DNA from: JACDDK01 sp038198445
GTDB lineage: Bacteria > Actinomycetota > Rubrobacteria > Rubrobacterales > Rubrobacteraceae
Reading direction: 5' to 3'
NCBI GenBank assembly: GCA_038198445.1
Contig: JBBPZZ010000139.1
Location: 1-55,651 of the forward strand
Length of the DNA: 55,651 nt
Part shown: piece by piece, positions 51,163 to 55,651 of the stretch
How positions within the stretch are numbered: the first letter of the stretch is position 1
How the letters are laid out: each line of letters starts with the position of its first letter
Position numbers and translations under genes: made by a program
Notes under the pieces: generated by a model
Databases searched by the model: none
What the model saw: only the letters and a program-made list of their open reading frames with translations
Told to the model about the DNA's origin: nothing

Positions 51163-52599
51163 CTAAAGTCCTCTCCCGACAGAGCGCGTGCGTTCGAGGA
51201 GACGCTCGATGAAAGCGTCGTCCCACCAACCTATGAAAAAGAGAAGGTCGGCGAGGGTGAAGCGGTTACGCATGAGGTGGCAGTTACGCAGCGCCCAACG
51301 AACGGTCTCCGGGGACGCGGAGGGACCCAGCTCTCCAAAACGCGCGGGCGCGCCGGCCTCCGTGAGGGCGTCCGCCAGTTGTGCCGGCGAGGCGACCATC
51401 TCCCTCAACTCGGCCCGGCGCCGGGGCCAGTTCTCGAGCAATGCCTCGAAGCTTTGCCGGCTCTCACTCCACCTCTCTAGCTTCTTGGCGTAGTCGCTCC
51501 AGCATTCGTCGCCGACCGCGCCCGTGGGATCCAGGCCGCCAAAGGCCTCGCGCACTACCTGTTCCATCGAGCCTGGTTCCGGGAAGCAGGCGTCTATCTC
51601 AATTGCCGCCGGGTCCAGTTCGTCGAGCAGCACCTCCCACGCGGCGGCCACGACCACCAGGGCGACCCCGACCTGGGCGCCGTGAAACGCTAGCGGGAGG
51701 CCTCGTTTCCCGTTGTTCATGTCGAGCAGGTGGCTCACGAGATGCTCCGTTCCCGAAAGTACCGCCGTCGTCTTGGTTACCCCGGCTGCAATGCCGCCGA
51801 GTGTGAGCATCCGCGCGAGACGATCCAGCGCTTCGGCCTCGTGACGGCGTATCGCGGCGGCCCCGTCCAGCAGAGCCGGTCCCCCTTCGAGCACCATGCT
51901 CACTGGCGCAGGGTGGTACGAGTCGTCCATCCCCACGAGCGACGCCAGGTACCAGTCGGCGGGGCCGGTGTACATGGCGATGGCGTCGCCGAAACCGGCC
52001 GCGTTCATGGCGGGTGGCGCGCCGGCCAGGGTAGGGATGTCGACCAGAAGAGCGTCCGGCCAACGCGAGGAGACGGTGCGCTTCACCCCGTCTTTAAGTA
52101 CCACCGAAAGATCATCGGAGAAGCCGTTTACCGAGGCGGCGCTCTGTAGGACGACTAGCGGGATCCAGCCCGCCCGTTTAGCGGCTATTTTGCAGATGTC
52201 CGTGATGGTACCGGACCCTACCACCACGATACAGCCCGCTCCGGTCACGGCGGATTCCGCCTCGGCAATGGCCTCTTCATCCACGTGGATCTCCTGATGG
52301 TGGGCGCCGATCACCACCCGCTCGACGGTAAAACGCTCGCCGAGCAAGCTCGCTACCTGATCGTTGAGGTCGGCGCCATTGCGCGTTTTCGAGGTCGAGT
52401 CGGACAAGAGCACAACACGCTCGCCACGGATAAGGTCCGCGACCACTTCCGGTAAAAAGTTAATGGCTTCGGGGCCGATCTCGATGCGGCTCATGCCGAT
52501 CGGCGCCAGCCGGCCCTGGGGGTCGGCGGCGTTCAGCGCCTCCCGCAGACCGGTGAGGTCCGTTGGATCCGCGTCTATCCGCTCGTTGTTGGTTCGCAC
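51163..52599 (-). CDS. Sn-glycerol-1-phosphate dehydrogenase-like (AraM/EgsA family)
   Basis: A 478-residue member of the iron-alcohol-dehydrogenase-like group. NAD-binding VVVGSGTITDICKIAA and metal-ligand segments D in NAAGFGDAIAMY, HLVSHLLDMNNGK and FHGAQVGVALVV match AraM/G1PDH enzymes. Those are about 350-400 residues; the C-terminal about 100 residues here are extra (FGELGPSASPETVRWALRNCHLMR). It may make or use glycerol-1-phosphate or reduce another keto-phosphate. It is 74 bp downstream of glpK and upstream of the LsrK-like kinase. Confidence 0.85.
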   Translation of the reverse strand: MRTNNERIDADPTDLTGLREALNAADPQGRLAPIGMSRIEIGPEAINFLPEVVADLIRGERVVLLSDSTSKTRNGADLNDQVASLLGERFTVERVVIGAHHQEIHVDEEAIAEAESAVTGAGCIVVVGSGTITDICKIAAKRAGWIPLVVLQSAASVNGFSDDLSVVLKDGVKRTVSSRWPDALLVDIPTLAGAPPAMNAAGFGDAIAMYTGPADWYLASLVGMDDSYHPAPVSMVLEGGPALLDGAAAIRRHEAEALDRLARMLTLGGIAAGVTKTTAVLSGTEHLVSHLLDMNNGKRGLPLAFHGAQVGVALVVVAAAWEVLLDELDPAAIEIDACFPEPGSMEQVVREAFGGLDPTGAVGDECWSDYAKKLERWSESRQSFEALLENWPRRRAELREMVASPAQLADALTEAGAPARFGELGPSASPETVRWALRNCHLMRNRFTLADLLFFIGWWDDAFIERLLERTRSVGRGL

Positions 52600-52673
52600 T
52601 TGAGATACCTTTCGCTCTCGGCAGGGACTTGGCGCGTCGAGGACCCCGCCTTAGTGACGGTAACCGGAAATGT

Positions 52674-54176
52674 TCAGTTGACGCTCACCTTCTTCGCCCA
52701 TCCGCGGGTGAGTTCCACTGCCGCTGTCCAACCCTCATAAAGTTCGTCCCTGCGCTCTTTAGACATCCGTGGTTCGAAGACCTGATCCTCCTGCCACAAC
52801 TCCGCGAGCGCGTCCATGTCTTTCCAGAGGCCGCTAGAGAGGCCCGCCAGGTAGGCCGCGCCGAGCACGGTGGCCTCCGTGATCTTCGGCCGCACGACGG
52901 GTATGCCGAGAATGTCCGCCTGGAACTGGCAGAGCAGGGAGTTCTTTACGGCCCCGCCGTCTACACGTATCTCGGGAACCTCCAGCTCGCCGCCCTCCAG
53001 GACCGTATCGACGATGTCCCTGGTCTGGTAGGCCATCGACTCGAGACCCGCCCGGATGATGTGCCGGCGGTCGGTGCTGCTCGACATGCCGATAATCGCC
53101 GCGCGAGCATACATGTCCCAGTAAGGAGCGCACAACCCGGTAAAAGCCGGAACCAGGTAAGTACCCTGCGTATCCGGCACCTGGCCGCTGTACCATTCGC
53201 TGTCGGGCGCGCCGTGGAGGAGCTTGGCCGAGTCGCGCAGCCATTTGATGGTCTGCCCGGATGAAAAGACGACTCCCTCCAACTCGTAGGTCACCTCACC
53301 GTTCACGCCCCACGCGACACTGGCGGTCAGACCGTCCCTGTAAGTGGGCTTGTCGCCGGTGTTCATCGTATAGACGCCGGCGGTACCGAATGTGTTCTTG
53401 GCGAGACCGACCTCGTAGCAAGTCTGGCCGAAGAGCCCGGCCTGCTGGTCGCCCAAGACTCCCTGAATCGGTATGTCCGCGCCGAAGGTCTGGCCGACGG
53501 TCCCGAAATCGGCGTCGGACGGGAGGACCTCGGGAAGCATCGCCAGCGGTATACCGAAAGCCTCGCACAGACCCTCATCCCAACGCAGATCGTGGATATT
53601 GAACATCATCGTCCGCGAAGCGTTCGAGTACTCGGTAACGAACTTCTCGCGGCCAGTCAGGTTCCAGGTAAGCCACGCGTCGACGGTGCCGGCCAGTAAC
53701 TCTCCCCTCTCCGCCCTCGCCCTGGCGCCATCGACATGCTCAAGGATCCAGGCGATCTTCGACGCGGAGAAATAGGCGTCGCTGACCAGACCCGTTTTTT
53801 CCCGGATCTCCTCGACGAGACCATCCGCCGCCCAGCGTTCGATCACTTCGGCGGTCTGCCGCGAAGACCAGACAATAGCATTGTATATTGGCCTGCCGCT
53901 ATCCTTCTCCCAGACCATCGCCGTCTCGCGCTGATTGGTGAGGCCGATCGTGCGGATGTCCTGAGGCGAGAGCTTGGCCTTCTCCAACACGTTACGCATA
54001 GTCTTAAGCTGCGCATCGAGTATCTCTACCGGATTGTGCTCGACCCAACCGGATTTCGGATAGTGCTGCGTCAACTCTCGTGTCGCCTCGGTGACGATCT
54101 GGCCCTCACCATCAAAGATCACCGTCCGGGCGCTGGTGGTACCCTCGTCGATGCCCATTACGTAAGCCTTTTCCAC
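52674..54176 (-). CDS. glpK: Glycerol kinase
   Basis: A 500-residue FGGY kinase. VMGIDEGTTSARTVIFD (usual Gln of DQGTT is Glu), GLTNQRETAMVWEK, AIVWSSRQTAEV, ALTGDQQAGLFG-like GVLGDQQAGLFGQ, FGTAGVYTMNTG, IRVDGGAVKNSLLCQFQADILGIPV and ATVLGAAYLAGL are GlpK landmarks. ATP plus glycerol to glycerol-3-phosphate, for GlpD. The GTG at 54176 is preferred, 8 nt after AAAGGGGACC. It heads glpK-G1PDH-LsrK-like-ThDP on this strand and is divergent from the DeoR gene; promoter listed separately. Confidence 0.95.
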   Translation of the reverse strand: MEKAYVMGIDEGTTSARTVIFDGEGQIVTEATRELTQHYPKSGWVEHNPVEILDAQLKTMRNVLEKAKLSPQDIRTIGLTNQRETAMVWEKDSGRPIYNAIVWSSRQTAEVIERWAADGLVEEIREKTGLVSDAYFSASKIAWILEHVDGARARAERGELLAGTVDAWLTWNLTGREKFVTEYSNASRTMMFNIHDLRWDEGLCEAFGIPLAMLPEVLPSDADFGTVGQTFGADIPIQGVLGDQQAGLFGQTCYEVGLAKNTFGTAGVYTMNTGDKPTYRDGLTASVAWGVNGEVTYELEGVVFSSGQTIKWLRDSAKLLHGAPDSEWYSGQVPDTQGTYLVPAFTGLCAPYWDMYARAAIIGMSSSTDRRHIIRAGLESMAYQTRDIVDTVLEGGELEVPEIRVDGGAVKNSLLCQFQADILGIPVVRPKITEATVLGAAYLAGLSSGLWKDMDALAELWQEDQVFEPRMSKERRDELYEGWTAAVELTRGWAKKVSVN

Positions 54177-54256
54177 TTCTGGTCCCCTTTCCCACTCTCT
54201 CCCAGCCAACCCCAATTGGAAACTTGAAGACAGCAAAGTAAAATCCCTTGCACGAT

Positions 54257-54285
54257 AAGATACACGTACAAAAACGCACCGTCAA
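54257..54285 (-). promoter_or_regulatory. glpK promoter with repeated motif
   Basis: Minus-strand TTGACG (54285-54280), 17-bp spacer, TATCTT (54262-54257). The plus-strand word AAAAACGCA lies inside the spacer at 54270-54278 and again at 54310-54318, 40 bp away, close to four helical turns. AACGAG also repeats at 54293 and 54301. These are candidate operators for the adjacent DeoR-type repressor. Confidence 0.6.
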
Positions 54286-54340
54286 TAGCTTTAACGAGAA
54301 AACGAGTAGAAAAACGCAAAAACCTGCAGGAAAGGCTTCG

Positions 54341-55096
54341 ATGTTAAAGCAAGAACGCCAGAGGCGAATTCTGGAGACATTGCGAACGGACGGGAAGCTC
54401 ATAGCGACTGACCTGAGCGTTGCGTTGAATGTTTCGGACGACACCGTTCGGCGGGACCTGCGAGAGTTGGCGGAGGCCGGGAAGCTTCAGCGAGTCCATG
54501 GTGGGGCGCTTCCTCGCTCGTCGGTGGAGATGAATTACGCGGCCCGCGAGTTGCAGGCGTCGGCTGGCAAGTCGGCGGTCGCCCGAGCGGCGGTGAAGTT
54601 GATCGAGGATGGGCAGGTGATCATTATGGATGGGGGCTCGACCGTGCTCCAGGTCGTGCAGCGTCTACCCGCTGAACTCGAAGCCACGATAGTGACACAC
54701 AGCCCGCGCATCGCGGTGGCGCTCGCCGAGTATCCTGGAATCGAGGTAATCGTGATCGGCGGCATCCTGTACAAGGCCGACTTGCTATCCGTCGGCGCGG
54801 GGACGGTCAAGGCCTTCTCTTCCATCAACGCGGACTTGTGTCTGCAGGGGATATGGGGCCTGCACCCGGAGGTCGGCATTACGTACCCCAACTTCGAGGA
54901 GGTACACGTCAAGCGGGCGATGATGCAGAGCGCGGACCAGGTGGTGGCGCTTGCCTCGGCAGAGAAACTGGGTACTGCGTCATCCTTCTTCGTGGCGCCG
55001 GTGAGCGAGCTCACCCACCTCGTCACCGAGCGCACCATCCCGGAAGAGATGTTGAACCCCTACCGCAAACTCGGTGTGGAGATCCTTACGGATTGA
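54341..55096 (+). CDS. DeoR/GlpR family transcriptional regulator
   Basis: A 251-residue regulator. The N-terminal helix-turn-helix reads RQRRILETLRTDGKLIATDLSVALNVSDDTVRRDLRELAEAGKLQRVHGGAL; the C-terminal sugar-phosphate sensor domain has IIMDGGSTVLQVV and DADLCLQGIWG-like NADLCLQGIWGLHPEVGIT. ATG at 54341 follows GGAAAGG; the earlier ATG at 54248 lies on the glpK promoter. It is divergent from glpK and probably represses it until a phosphorylated polyol accumulates. The next gene, a HAD phosphatase, converges. Confidence 0.92.
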   Translation: MLKQERQRRILETLRTDGKLIATDLSVALNVSDDTVRRDLRELAEAGKLQRVHGGALPRSSVEMNYAARELQASAGKSAVARAAVKLIEDGQVIIMDGGSTVLQVVQRLPAELEATIVTHSPRIAVALAEYPGIEVIVIGGILYKADLLSVGAGTVKAFSSINADLCLQGIWGLHPEVGITYPNFEEVHVKRAMMQSADQVVALASAEKLGTASSFFVAPVSELTHLVTERTIPEEMLNPYRKLGVEILTD

Positions 55097-55159
55097 TACT
55101 TCGACGACCACGGACAAGTTGCTAGAGATCGGCGGGATCGCGTTTCCACATGTATTGGA

Positions 55160-55651
55160 TTACTTTCGCCGCGCGTCGATCTCCCTGAGGATCGGCGCCA
55201 GCAGACCCTCTTCCCGCGGATCGAGGACGTGATCTGCACGGGCCTGGATCGCCGGAGGGCTGCTCTGCGGCGCGAAGGAGAGAGCCGCCAGGTCGAACAG
55301 CGCGAGGTCGTTCTCGCCATCCCCCGCGACTACAACTTCGGCGCCGTCGCGCCCCGCGTCTTCAAGTAGAACGGCCAGGCCACCGCCTTTATGGACGCCG
55401 ACCGGGGTGAGCTCCAGCACATCCGGCAGGGAGTAAGTTTGCTCCAGCGGAAGTCCCGCAATCCGTGATTGAAAGGCGTGCAGACTCTCGGAATCCTCGG
55501 CGGTTACGGTCACCTTCGAGAATGAGCGTTCCAGCTTCTGGTCAAGCTCAAACGGTTTCGGGTTCAGATCGAAGCGCCGGACCATAGCCCGCAGTGTCTC
55601 ACTGGCCCGCACAAGGCGAACCTCGTCGAGGCTGAAAAGTATGAAGCTCGC
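55160..55651 (-). CDS. HAD-IIB phosphatase, N-terminus beyond the window
   Basis: The last 163 residues of a Cof-type HAD hydrolase. The frame stays open to the right edge (ASFILFSLDEVRL upstream of the apparent start), so the gene is incomplete. HVGVHKGGGLAVLLED-like LTPVGVHKGGGLAVLLEDAG (motif III lysine) and VVVAGDGENDLALFDLA (motif IV) are clear. It resembles mannosyl-3-phosphoglycerate phosphatase/sucrose-phosphate phosphatase relatives. It converges with the DeoR gene; a link to the polyol cluster is possible but unshown. Confidence 0.85.
   Translation of the reverse strand, partial: ASFILFSLDEVRLVRASETLRAMVRRFDLNPKPFELDQKLERSFSKVTVTAEDSESLHAFQSRIAGLPLEQTYSLPDVLELTPVGVHKGGGLAVLLEDAGRDGAEVVVAGDGENDLALFDLAALSFAPQSSPPAIQARADHVLDPREEGLLAPILREIDARRK

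Noticed and set aside
54125..54176. Glycerol kinase with an active-site defect (DEGTT instead of DQGTT)
   Set aside because: All other motifs are intact and single changes in this loop occur in active FGGY kinases; not enough to call it inactive.

Overview
The window looks like chromosomal DNA of a high-GC actinobacterium, most likely Rubrobacter or a close relative. This is inferred from the GC-rich codon use, the many GTG and TTG starts, and the gene content (small RTX-type secreted protein, archaeal-type ProS, FmdB, PAC2 protein). No rRNA gene, complete tRNA gene, insertion sequence or CRISPR array was seen.

Left edge (1-4 kb): the cas3-cas5-cas8c end of a type I-C CRISPR-Cas operon, reading out of the window. 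cas3 is split by a frame change inside its HD nuclease domain. Beside it lie a perfect 25-bp hairpin and a small DUF6883/DUF4926-like gene pair. From 4 to 9.2 kb: dnaE with a readable promoter, an FmdB zinc-ribbon protein, small unknown proteins and a GNAT acetyltransferase. From 9.2 to 15.3 kb: metX-metY-lysC-hom-asd(-GNAT), the route from aspartate to homocysteine, in one operon behind a promoter and a SAM-I riboswitch. From 15.3 to 20.7 kb: proS, an RTX-repeat secreted protein, a PadR regulator with two membrane proteins and a palindromic operator, and serS.

From 20.8 to 23.6 kb: a four-gene operon of type III polyketide synthase, isoprenylcysteine-methyltransferase-like enzyme, nitroreductase-fold flavoenzyme and membrane protein, resembling phenolic-lipid operons but with a different oxidoreductase. 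Next comes an EVE-like/NERD nuclease fusion, then a forward operon fabF-peroxiredoxin-larE-DUF456. From 28.3 to 41.2 kb: mixed housekeeping genes (PAC2, PQQ-type sugar dehydrogenase, aat, DUF1499, TVP38/DedA, O-methyltransferase, asparaginase, amidohydrolase, CorC/CNNM protein, PiT phosphate transporter with a phased PHO-box array, TolB-like propeller, DUF4015 glycosidase, ferritin-like protein).

Right end (41.3-55.1 kb): a large glycerol/polyol region. It holds acs-like-dhaL-dhaM-glpD on the minus strand (no dhaK), an FGGY kinase on the plus strand, then glpK-G1P dehydrogenase-LsrK-like kinase-ThDP enzyme on the minus strand, divergent from a DeoR-family regulator with repeated sites in the shared promoter region. 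This is the best candidate in the window for an undescribed catabolic system. The window ends inside a HAD phosphatase gene.
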